From the NCBI GenBank assembly GCA_958296095.1, contig OY282434.1, forward strand, positions 2,510,001-2,574,000: a stretch of DNA of 64,000 bases, in the 5' to 3' direction. Under the pieces are notes generated by a model that had not been told where the DNA came from, ran no database searches, and worked only from the letters and a program-made list of their open reading frames with translations. The position numbers and the translations under genes are program-made. Below are positions 57,601 to 64,000 of the stretch, one piece after another; positions within the stretch are counted from its first letter, which is position 1, and the number at the start of each line of letters is the position of its first letter. Source of the stretch: an uncultured Oligoflexales bacterium (GTDB lineage Bacteria; Bdellovibrionota_B; Oligoflexia; Oligoflexales; JAPPIL01).

Positions 57601-58947
57601 GATCGCCTCAAGCTGTTTGTTAAATTTTCCACCGTAGATGTTGAGGTTGATATAGAAAAAAGCGCGGCTGAGGGGCGTAAATTTTACTACCGACCAGGGC
57701 AACGTGGTCGGATTAAGGATTTTTTTGCAGATAAAAAACATAGAGAAACTTTTTGGAATTTTTTGCAACAGCATGAGCCTGCACCGCAAGTCTATATCTG
57801 TGGACGCACCCGCTTTGCCAAAGCTGCGCATGAAGCACTGCAAGATTTGTTTTATCACCATCTGCAAGGCAGTGAGCAGGCACGACGTAAAGCCGCGTTG
57901 CAGATGCTGGGGCGGTTGTTTGCTAATGGCAGATTTAAGCAGGAAACCTTCACCAACGCGGTGCCCGTGCCAAGCACAGATAAGCTTATCAAAGTTTCTG
58001 AACTGGCACAGAAGAACGATGCCGAGGGTGAGTGCTGGCTGGTGATAGATAATAATGTCTACGATCTCACTGAATTTCAACACATTCATCCTGGTGGTCA
58101 TACTATTTTACGTAGCTACTACGGTCTCGATGCAACCAAAGGCTATCTGAAAGCCCATAGTCGTCTGGATATCGACACCATGCGTGATGTCTACCGTATC
58201 GGTCGTCTGCACCGCCCGGACTTCAAGGGCAAAGCATTTGGAGATAAGTCCTTGCACAGTATCTATGGCTCGTGGGTCGCGGCACTCTACACTCTGGTGG
58301 AGATGGAAAATAGTTTTATGATCGATGCATCTCTGCAAGATTATAGTTTAATTTCCACCCAAGCGAAAGAGTTACAAACTCCCTATAAAACAGAAAAAGC
58401 CATCGACACTCACAGTCGTTTTATCGATAATTTTCTTTTGCCGTTGATAGCTACCATTATCCCGTCATTATGGAAGACTACCGCGGCGCTCGGCAGCAAC
58501 AAAAAAACATACAGCGAACTTGCCGAAAAAATCACCACACTTAACAGTTCTGCCACAGCACAGGCATGTAGTGATATTACGAAAGTTTTTCAGGACAAAC
58601 TTGATGTGCTGGTTTCATTTCCATCTGTCAGTGAAATGCAACAGCGTGAGTTACACCGTTTGATTGTAACCCTTGATGCTTTTATGACACAAGACAGGAA
58701 GTTTCTTGCTACACTCAAGCAACATTTGCTAACAGGAACTGCTTTATTTGAAGATAAGCTTACCAAAGTTGAAGAGCATGTCTTGGTTTTTCGTAATATA
58801 TTTATCGAGATAACTAAAGTAGTAGAAAATTTTTGGAATGAGATGGCTGAGCACTGTCAAACGGCAGGATGGCTGCCACAAGATAGCGTTGGGACCGTGC
58901 TGCAAAAGCGGTCTGGAGGGAATAGCCCCAGGAAGAGCACAGGATGA
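54628..58947 (+). CDS. GGCT-like / IDO-like heme dioxygenase / CPR-type reductase / cytochrome b5 fusion
   Basis: 1439 residues, four joined domains. (1) 14-160: gamma-glutamylcyclotransferase-like (YYFGYGSNM; RLDELEAYG with the usual catalytic Glu). (2) About 330-665: indoleamine 2,3-dioxygenase-like (LPPYFDPW; ...VYNWQF; GPSGTSSPIFNILDTFFG; FLGKEIKALRSTYP), with H641 in LGRHRMKVFGYL as probable heme ligand. (3) About 690-1100: FAD/NAD(P)H module of the P450-reductase type (YEPGDRCLIL; NYTIAS; IAGGTGVGVFRSF; CGRTRF), without a flavodoxin domain. (4) About 1118-1195: cytochrome b5 (HIHPGG H1154; second ligand H1177 in LKAHSRL). The last 240 residues are helical. No signal peptide; a second ATG at 54667 may be the start. 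It overlaps a cyclase gene by 4 bp. Confidence 0.85.
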   Translation: MPTRHRISDRCEAMLYYFGYGSNMNMVSLKAKGVEPIFSEPAVLKDWQLVFDVCDFFRIEGGTGNIRPAVGEEVHGVLHQCRDDDLRRLDELEAYGISYHRREVKVIGYSSQQYKAFAYTGLPDKLKSGLQPSHRYLNIMINGAKAMEIDDAYINKMKRTEVRPAPSYQPFVLPQENFKIFSAVELSRLPHHTALAGAVFDMQNAREEHTYLKKFFSGKDMTVFFLKRMDISSGEETLEHATEVGLSNLQKRYLNAYLHEFKREYKLSGRMNYRIDLSYRSPVPHLDLSNPSRSVSSRVILQTAELINDILGHENLGFLSGEQGLVPASSFPERLPPYFDPWEEVIETLATHYTSLRLRHVVDAMPVLRADDSKLDDNCLVRACALLSMLAHAYWYVRAYPPAHGLPTQLRKPWETVQQRLRRPIGVLHYVDLIVYNWQFKNKGQEDNFDLSNLDLLFPTVNNPAEQIFYLTQLEILARCSPIVLAIVKAQEAIVQNQLDALKESLRIIIDCLKKIVRKSLFNIDPNHYSENYVNHVVWAKTVAPFAVPFLPKALGPSGTSSPIFNILDTFFGRLHHKTFLGKEIKALRSTYPVFWQKFIDAVSQISLRDYVNRVDDPTLTNLVCEAVDIYAGENGFLGRHRMKVFGYLEMAFKVGRDITIGGFAGKFKDKEHEHVNSQLEWARLERLETFPHECYFGHIKAVGQTHSGATNNVKHVVIDVAGLGVRYEPGDRCLILPEHSEALIKATMQALQVKDQEKKIVLSEEWQQAVKLRYGYANAQELPLEIFLRFAQLRPVSARIAAALHTVSNSKFLAEEIRNQTTARFELVDLLNLLTDNGFEPRTLLDSEPHDPAYLAKVVPPENFKNYTIASAMDASEGDSANEIHLTVGVVNYQANGKTCTGTGSGFLARSLGRTEPITFRLEHPPRFSMPADPRTPIIMIAGGTGVGVFRSFIFERLKDPHAGETWLLFFTQGPEYFYYQDDLLHAITNDRLKLFVKFSTVDVEVDIEKSAAEGRKFYYRPGQRGRIKDFFADKKHRETFWNFLQQHEPAPQVYICGRTRFAKAAHEALQDLFYHHLQGSEQARRKAALQMLGRLFANGRFKQETFTNAVPVPSTDKLIKVSELAQKNDAEGECWLVIDNNVYDLTEFQHIHPGGHTILRSYYGLDATKGYLKAHSRLDIDTMRDVYRIGRLHRPDFKGKAFGDKSLHSIYGSWVAALYTLVEMENSFMIDASLQDYSLISTQAKELQTPYKTEKAIDTHSRFIDNFLLPLIATIIPSLWKTTAALGSNKKTYSELAEKITTLNSSATAQACSDITKVFQDKLDVLVSFPSVSEMQQRELHRLIVTLDAFMTQDRKFLATLKQHLLTGTALFEDKLTKVEEHVLVFRNIFIEITKVVENFWNEMAEHCQTAGWLPQDSVGTVLQKRSGGNSPRKSTG

Positions 58948-60068
58948 AGGCAAGCGATATTATTAACTGGTTGCTGGCAGAAACATTACACCTCGATAAG
59001 ACGGAGGATATTATCTGTGCGCTAGCAAAATATTTTGAGCCACTGGTGAAGGTTAACCGTATCGGTCTTGATATCCATACCGCGCATCCAGAGGTATTTG
59101 TGCAAAATTTAATTTGGAAGCGTGACCGCGGCATTCACTCAGAGGCGCTGTCTCACGAGCAGATAAAATCACAACTATTTGTTCAGAGTCCCGTGGCAAA
59201 AATATACAATGGTTCAGGCACAATTAGAATGAAAACCAATTGTGCCTCAGCTAGTTTCCCCCTGGCCAAGGAACTTGTGGCACAAGGTTGTACGGACTAT
59301 ATTATTTTTCCTATGCAGTATACTCGTGGCGGCAGATCGTATATTTCCTATACCACTGACCAACCTCAGGGTTTTAGCGATGCCGAGATAGAAATTATGC
59401 AACAAATTTGTCCCGCGCTATCACGGCGGCTAGAGATTGAATTTTGCCATTTCTCCACCCGCAGCTTGCTACAGATCTACCTCGGTGAATTGGCTGCATC
59501 ACGGGTGTTACAAGGAAAATTCAAGCGTGGCCATGGTGAAATCTTCAAGACTGCTATTTGGCTGTGTGATCTGCGCAACTATACGAGTTTGGCACTGAGT
59601 CGTGGTGAGCACAAAGTAGCCGCGGCGCTGGATGTGTTTTTTGAACTGGCAGCTGACACCATTACCCAATACCAAGGTGATATTTTAAAATTTATGGGCG
59701 ACTCAATGTTGGTAATTTTTGCCGACAAGGATGCGAAAGCCTCCTGTCATAAAGCTCTGGATGCCTCACTGGCGTTGCTTGACAAGCTGTGCCAACATAC
59801 TCAGACCCGCGCCGAAGTGGGTATCGCCATTCATGTCGGCAGTGTTGTCTTTGGCAATGTCGGTGGTTGCGGACGGTTGGATTTTACTATCGTCGGCAAA
59901 GAAGTCAATTATACCAGTCGTCTTGAACCTTGGTGTAAAACACTCAGTGTGCCCCTGATCATCAGCGATAAATTTGTCAAAACTGCCGAGCTCGACAACG
60001 CCAGCTGCCTCGGCGAGTTTACGCTGAAAGGCTTCCCCGGCAAAGCACCGCTATACACTGTGCGTTGA
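58944..60068 (+). CDS. Class III adenylate cyclase
   Basis: 374 residues. N-terminal half (about 1-165) is an unassigned sensor-like domain (TEDIICALAKYFEPLVKV; a GAF-like end, GFSDAEIEIMQQICP). The cyclase domain spans about 200-374: metal ligands D209 (AIWLCDLRNYTS) and D253 (DILKFMGDSMLVIF), Lys-249 and Asp-313 as the ATP-selective pair, and the transition-state Asn-322/Arg-326 (VNYTSRLE). These support adenylate rather than guanylate cyclase activity. The ATG overlaps the end of the fusion protein gene (ATGA), so the two are translationally coupled. No transmembrane helix. Immediately after it lies the 40-bp repeat and an island. Confidence 0.88.
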   Translation: MKASDIINWLLAETLHLDKTEDIICALAKYFEPLVKVNRIGLDIHTAHPEVFVQNLIWKRDRGIHSEALSHEQIKSQLFVQSPVAKIYNGSGTIRMKTNCASASFPLAKELVAQGCTDYIIFPMQYTRGGRSYISYTTDQPQGFSDAEIEIMQQICPALSRRLEIEFCHFSTRSLLQIYLGELAASRVLQGKFKRGHGEIFKTAIWLCDLRNYTSLALSRGEHKVAAALDVFFELAADTITQYQGDILKFMGDSMLVIFADKDAKASCHKALDASLALLDKLCQHTQTRAEVGIAIHVGSVVFGNVGGCGRLDFTIVGKEVNYTSRLEPWCKTLSVPLIISDKFVKTAELDNASCLGEFTLKGFPGKAPLYTVR

Positions 60069-60735
60069 TCTATCCTTCAACTACTTAACGCGAATATCGG
60101 GTTTTTTTCAGGGGGTCACTACAGCAATCACCGAGAGGTTTGAGAACAAGCTTGAACGCAATGGCGAGGGGTCTGAGAGCAAGCAGAGAGGGAGCTAGGA
60201 AGCGGCAAAGAGCCGCGTAGAGCGAGCGATACAAAGAGTCGCAGCGCAGCTGGGCACGGTGCAGCCCTACCGAGAAACTCTCCCTGAGTGGGTGCAGGCA
60301 CATGCCTTGTGCAAAAGCATAATCTGAATGCAATAGCAAGAGGATGCAGAGAGACTAGAGGATAAGCAGCGAGGGAGCTAGAAAGCGGCAAACAGTCTCG
60401 TAAGGCGAGCGTTACAAAGAGCCGCAGCGCAGCGCAAGCAGCGAGCTAGGAAGCGAGCGATACAAAAAGCATCGCGTAGCGATGAGCTAGGAAGCGAGCG
60501 TTACAAAAAGTCGCAGCGCAGCGAACGGTCTCGCCGTGCCGTTCATGGAGCTCTCGGCAGGCAAGCCTGAACGCAACCACGAGAAGGCCTGAGGGCAAGC
60601 AGAGAGTGACCTGATGACAAGCCTGAACGCGATAGCAAGAGGTCTGAGGACAAAAAGCGAGCTAGCAAGCGAGCGTTACAAAGAGCCGCGTAGCGCGTAG
60701 CGCGCCACGGCGCAGCGCAGCTGGGCGCGGTGCGA
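60069..60735. repeat. Repeat island, inverted polarity
   Basis: 60085-60122 holds the 40-bp repeat (CGCGAATATCGGGTTTTTTT). B and A modules in inverted orientation occupy 60125-60240 and 60345-60735, with partial C cores at about 60251-60340 and 60520-60565. It ends at the 3' side of the rpn gene. No gene. Confidence 0.8.
60085..60122 (+). repeat. 40-bp dispersed repeat, copy 3
   Basis: TTAACGCGAATATCGGGTTT then TTTTCAGGGGGTCACTACA; same as copy 2 and the inverse of copy 1. Confidence 0.8.
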
Positions 60736-61779
60736 TCAGTTAACGTGTATTTTGCGTTTGATTTCAGCCAATTGCTTTTTGGAGATATTGGCAACTGCAC
60801 AGATGCCATCTTCGCTCAATTCACCAGATTCTAGGAGACGTATCGCGACCTGCTCGATACCCTCTGCGCGGCCTCGCTCGACACCCTCTGCGCGGCCTCG
60901 CTCGACACCCTCTGCGCGGCCTCGCTCGACACCCTCTGCGCGGCCTCGCTCGACACCCTCTGCGCGGCCTCGCTGAAAGCCCTGATAATCGGCTTCCTCG
61001 AAGCCAAATCTGATTTCCTCCATAATCTTTACCTCCACGTTAGGGAAACTATCTGCCTCGATAGCAGCTAAGCCCTGCCTATCATATTTCTTATCGGCAC
61101 GGCAAATATAGGACATGAGCATTGACGATAAGGTCTTTCTATCTCCAGCTGTTAGCAGATACAGAGCACCGAATACCATCGCCATGACCCGGTGGGTGAG
61201 CTTGCGGATGTATTTCATCGCGAGCAAGCAGGCGGCACTGGTAATCTCTGGACGGCGCAGTTGTTCGGGCTGTAAGGCAGGTAAATCAACACTCTTGACG
61301 AAAAAATTGCCAAAAATCCGTGCTAGTTTTGCGATAATTTCTGGTGGCACTTTGTTTTTCAGCAAATAATCCAGATAGTTATCGGGGGTAGTGATTTTGC
61401 TCAACCCTTGATTGACCACGACCCCGAAAACAAGACCCTCAGTGCGATCCATCTCCCGTAAGCAATATTTTCGCAACTGTTTGATGGCTTGGTTAGCTCC
61501 GCTGGTCTTGTGCTCAAAGAAGACACCGAAATGCACTTGGCATTGTAGATAATCTTTTAACGGCAACTTGAAATGCAAATCACCATAACCCTCCTGGTTA
61601 GTGCTGGGATTGAGGGTCGAATCTTTGTCGACGGTCATCTTATCGAGATCAAAAAGGTCACATTCCTCTGCCGTCAACGCCAGGCGCAGGATGTCCTTGG
61701 CATAGCGCGGTTGGCTGTAGACTTTTTTGAAGAATTTATCGTGCAATTTGTCGGCTGAATCTGAGCGAGATGTAGTCAA
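60736..61779 (-). CDS. Rpn family recombination-promoting nuclease/putative transposase, intact
   Basis: 347 residues from a TTG start (61779) with GAGGT upstream; no ATG gives the N-terminus MTTSRSDSADKLHDKFFKKV. The nuclease domain has GYGDLHFKLPL and FGVFFEHKTSG (PD-(D/E)XK type: Asp and E-H-K). The middle domain follows (LACLLAMKYIRKL-like AACLLAMKYIRKLTH). The tail has five GRAEGVER-type octapeptide repeats (8 residues, 24 bp) and a final helix-turn (EDGICAVANISKKQLAEIKR). Rpn proteins are DNA endonucleases promoting recombination. It is the only apparently unbroken Rpn gene in the window and sits between two islands. Confidence 0.9.
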   Translation of the reverse strand: MTTSRSDSADKLHDKFFKKVYSQPRYAKDILRLALTAEECDLFDLDKMTVDKDSTLNPSTNQEGYGDLHFKLPLKDYLQCQVHFGVFFEHKTSGANQAIKQLRKYCLREMDRTEGLVFGVVVNQGLSKITTPDNYLDYLLKNKVPPEIIAKLARIFGNFFVKSVDLPALQPEQLRRPEITSAACLLAMKYIRKLTHRVMAMVFGALYLLTAGDRKTLSSMLMSYICRADKKYDRQGLAAIEADSFPNVEVKIMEEIRFGFEEADYQGFQRGRAEGVERGRAEGVERGRAEGVERGRAEGVERGRAEGIEQVAIRLLESGELSEDGICAVANISKKQLAEIKRKIHVN

Positions 61780-62510
61780 TGGTCTACCTCATGGGTGAAT
61801 CTCTGGTTACTAGTGTAATAGTTATCGTTAGGTTGAGCAACATATTTGGTGAAAAAAAGTAATGTTTGCGATTTCTTGATGTAGTTCATGGTGGAACAAA
61901 AACTTATGCCTAAAAGACATGTTTAATTAGGTGGATATGTGAAACTCGACCTCAACAGATGTAGGCACATGCCTTGTGCAAAAAAATAATCTGAACGCAA
62001 TAGCCGAGAGGTCTGAGAGCAAGCAGAGAGGGTACGCAGAGTGGTCTGAGGACAAGGAGCGAGCTAGGAAGCGAGCGATATAAAAAGCCGCAGCGCAGCG
62101 AACGGCCTCACCGCGCCGTTCATGGAGCTCTCGGTCGGCAAGCCTAAACGCAATAGCGAGGGGGCAAAGATACCACTTAGCCCAAACCTCCGTTGTCTTG
62201 GCACGGCGCAGACCTACCGATAAACTCTCCCAGAACAGATACAAGCACATGCCCTATGCAAAGAAATAATCTGAACGCGATGGCAAGAGGTCTGAGGGCA
62301 AGGAGCGAGCTAGAAAGCGAGCGATACAAAAAAGCCGTAGCGCAGCGAACGGCCTCACCGCGCCGTTCATGGAGCTCTCGGTAGGCGAGAGGTCTGAGGA
62401 CAGGCAGGGAGGTCTGAGGGCAAGCAGAGAGGGCGCGCAGAGTGGCCTGAGAACATGCAGCGAGCTAGCAAGCGAGCGATACAGAAAGCCGCGTGGCGCG
62501 TAGCGCAGTT
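61780..62510. repeat. Repeat island, inverted polarity
   Basis: 61780-61935 is AT-rich unique DNA with a degenerate trace of the AT-rich repeat (TTAGGTGGATATGTGAAA). Inverted C cores lie at about 61935-62130 (chimeric) and 62170-62385. A and B modules fill 62020-62160 and 62385-62510. No gene. Confidence 0.8.
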
Positions 62511-62991
62511 TTTGGGCAACATGCTAATGGATTATTGTGATGCGGCCGATAGGGGGGTGAAGCGCCGGGATTTTGATCGTGTTGATCGTAAGCGCTGGCC
62601 GCACAAGCGAGAGGAGGAGCGATTCGTGCCAACGATGTATTTTGGGCTGGAACGAGCTGAGCGACGCGGCTTGCAGAAGGGCAAGCAGCTGGGCATCGAG
62701 CAGGGCAAGCAGCTGGGCATCGAGCAGGGTGAACAGCTGGGTTTGCAGAAGGGCGAACAGCTGGGTTTGCAGAAGGGCGAACAGCTGGGTTTGCAGAAGG
62801 GCGAACAGTTGGGCTTGCAGAAGGGCGAACAGCTGGGCTTGCAGAAGGGCATTGAGAAGGGTGTCGAGCAAAAGCAGATGGAGGCTGCTCAGCTAATGCT
62901 TAGCGATGGCGTGCCTGAGGCTCAGGTGTGCAAATTTCTGAAATTGACCAAGAAAGAGCTGACGGCACTCAAGCGAAAATTAAAAAATTAA
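62511..62991 (+). pseudogene. Rpn family protein, C-terminal fragment with nonapeptide-type repeats
   Basis: Starts in repeat DNA; recognisable Rpn sequence begins near 62511 (FLGNMLMDYCDAADRGVKRR), runs through repeats (GKQLGIEQ, GEQLGLQK, about seven 24-bp units), then EQKQMEAAQLMLSDGVPE and KRKLKN, almost the same tail as the 31069 copy. The N-terminal nuclease domain is missing; an A module lies where it should be, so this is a broken gene. The repeat-rich tail looks expanded compared with the 31069 copy (four units). Confidence 0.8.
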
Positions 62992-63651
62992 AGATTTCAG
63001 CCAATTTTCCCAATCATGTCCCTGCCCTTCATGGAGCTCTCGGTGGGCAAGAGGTGGGGGCAACAGCCGAGAGACTTGGGGGCAAGCCTGATCGCAATAG
63101 CAAGAAGTCTGAGGGCAAGGATACCACTTAGCCCATACCTCCGTTATCTTGGCGCGGTGCAGACCTACCGAGAAACCCGACCTCAACAGGTGTAGGCACA
63201 TGCCTTGTGCAAGAGCATAATCTGACAGTAATATGGCAGTATTTATGGTCGGGTTTTCGCACGGTCTCACCTCGCCCTTCATGGAGCTCTCGGCAGGCAA
63301 GAGGTGGGGGCAAGCGCCGAGAGATCTGAGGGCAGGCAGAGAGGGCGCGCAGAGTGGCCTGAGAACGTGCAGCGAGCTAGGAAGCGAGCGATACGAAAAG
63401 CAGCGTAGCGAGCGAAGCGAGCTAGCAAGCGAGCGATACAAAAAGTCGCAGCGCAGCGCACGGTCTTGCCGTGCCGTTCATGGAGCTCTCGGTAGGCAGG
63501 CCTGAACGCAATAACGAGAGGTCTGAGGACAAGCAGAGAGAGGATGCAGAGAGACTAGAGGATAAGCAGCGAGCTAGCAAGCGAGCGTTACTAAAGAGCC
63601 GAGTAGCGTAGCGTAGCGCGTAGCGCGCGGCTATAACCACAGGAGGGTGAC
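62992..63651. repeat. Repeat island before tpiA, inverted polarity
   Basis: Inverted C cores: a partial one at 63000-63060 and a full one at about 63130-63300 (arms GAAACCCGACCT / ...GTCGGGTTTTC). A units at about 63370-63440 and 63570-63625; B units between. It ends 20 bp before the tpiA start. Confidence 0.8.
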
Positions 63652-64000
63652 TTGAAAAAAACTATCATTGCCAACTGGAAGATGCACAAGCTGCGGGGCG
63701 ATATTGAGCCATATTGTCGGGCACTGTCGCCAGCAAAACTCAGCGGCGTAGAGGTTTACATTGCGCCACCGTTCCCGCTCTTGGTGGAGACTGTCACCAC
63801 CGCCAAGGAATATGGTATCGGGGTGCTGGCACAGAACGTTCATCATGCGCCTGAGGGTGCGTTCACAGGTGAAGTGTCCGCGCCCCTGCTTGCCGATGCA
63901 GGCGTGCGGGGGGCGATTGTCGGACACAGCGAACGCCGGACACAGTGGGGTGAAACCAATGCCATTGTGGCTCGTAAAGTGCAAGCCTGCCAACAAGCAG
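63652..64000 (+). CDS. tpiA: Triosephosphate isomerase (partial, runs off the window)
   Basis: About 116 codons are present, with no stop before 64000. Start is TTG 63652 with AGGAGGG 5-6 bases upstream. The product begins LKKTIIANWKMHK, the TIM N-terminus with the catalytic Lys (NWKMH). LAQNVHHAPEGAFTGEVSAP and GHSERR (catalytic His; loop) follow, in the normal spacing; GETN continues. TIM converts dihydroxyacetone phosphate and glyceraldehyde-3-phosphate in glycolysis. The catalytic Glu region lies beyond the edge. It follows an island, so no operon partner upstream is visible. Confidence 0.93.
   Translation, partial: MKKTIIANWKMHKLRGDIEPYCRALSPAKLSGVEVYIAPPFPLLVETVTTAKEYGIGVLAQNVHHAPEGAFTGEVSAPLLADAGVRGAIVGHSERRTQWGETNAIVARKVQACQQA

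Overview
The window comes from a Gram-negative (diderm) bacterium. Evidence is a CMP-KDO synthetase, an undecaprenyl-diphosphate synthase / CDP-diglyceride synthase / RseP operon, many short lipoproteins with clear lipoboxes, and a tRNA-Asp with no encoded CCA. The phylum cannot be fixed from the sequence. The mix of secreted subtilisin, FTP/HEWGH metalloproteases and M16 protease with many orphan lipoproteins would suit a predatory, social or host-associated proteobacterium or a Bdellovibrionota/Myxococcota-like lineage; that is inference only.

The layout alternates ordinary gene blocks with long non-coding 'repeat islands' (about 1-377, 870-1764, 4636-5677, 8868-9099, 10260-10440, 11589-12362, 25494-26585, 29903-31068, 32372-34405, 50573-51335, 53941-54627, 60069-60735, 61780-62510, 62992-63651). 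The islands use three modules in a fixed polarity. Module A is a GC-rich tandem unit of 45 bp (or 33 bp) built on TTTTTGTATCGCTCGCTT. Module B is a 33-bp unit built on CTCAGACCTCT...GCGTTCAGGCTTGCC. Module C is a foldback core of about 175 bp, closed by CCTACCGAGA / TCTCGGTAGG and ending in CCGTGCCAAGATAACGGAG...GTGCTAAG. Module C shows paired changes in its inner arms between copies. Every Rpn-family (PD-(D/E)XK nuclease / YhgA-like) gene lies in or beside an island, and most are broken by island modules.

Gene blocks: a secreted S8 protease (1765-4635); uppS-cdsA-rseP (5678-8867, minus); a tandemly duplicated broken rpn locus (9100-11588); three lipoprotein genes (12363-15513); a seven-gene minus-strand surface-glycan cluster (15521-25493) with three paralogous multi-TM proteins, a PMT-like glycosyltransferase, a membrane sulfatase-fold enzyme and two methyltransferases, one carrying an in-frame amber codon; kdsB, a sigma-like/TM protein, a small secreted protein and an arginase-family enzyme (26586-29902); an M16 protease with partner, lipoproteins, a GDPD and tRNA-Asp (34406-41761); an MFS transporter and purC (41919-44097); two tandem HEWGH metalloproteases (44135-49330); a thioredoxin-like protein, a small membrane protein and recJ (49800-53024); a secreted protein (53098-53940); and at the right edge the start of tpiA with a TTG start (63652 onward).

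The most striking locus is 54628-60068. A 1439-residue protein joins a gamma-glutamylcyclotransferase-like domain, an indoleamine 2,3-dioxygenase-like heme domain, a P450-reductase-type FAD/NAD(P)H module and a cytochrome b5 domain. It overlaps by 4 bp a class III adenylate cyclase. This looks like a self-sufficient heme dioxygenase translationally coupled to cAMP synthesis.
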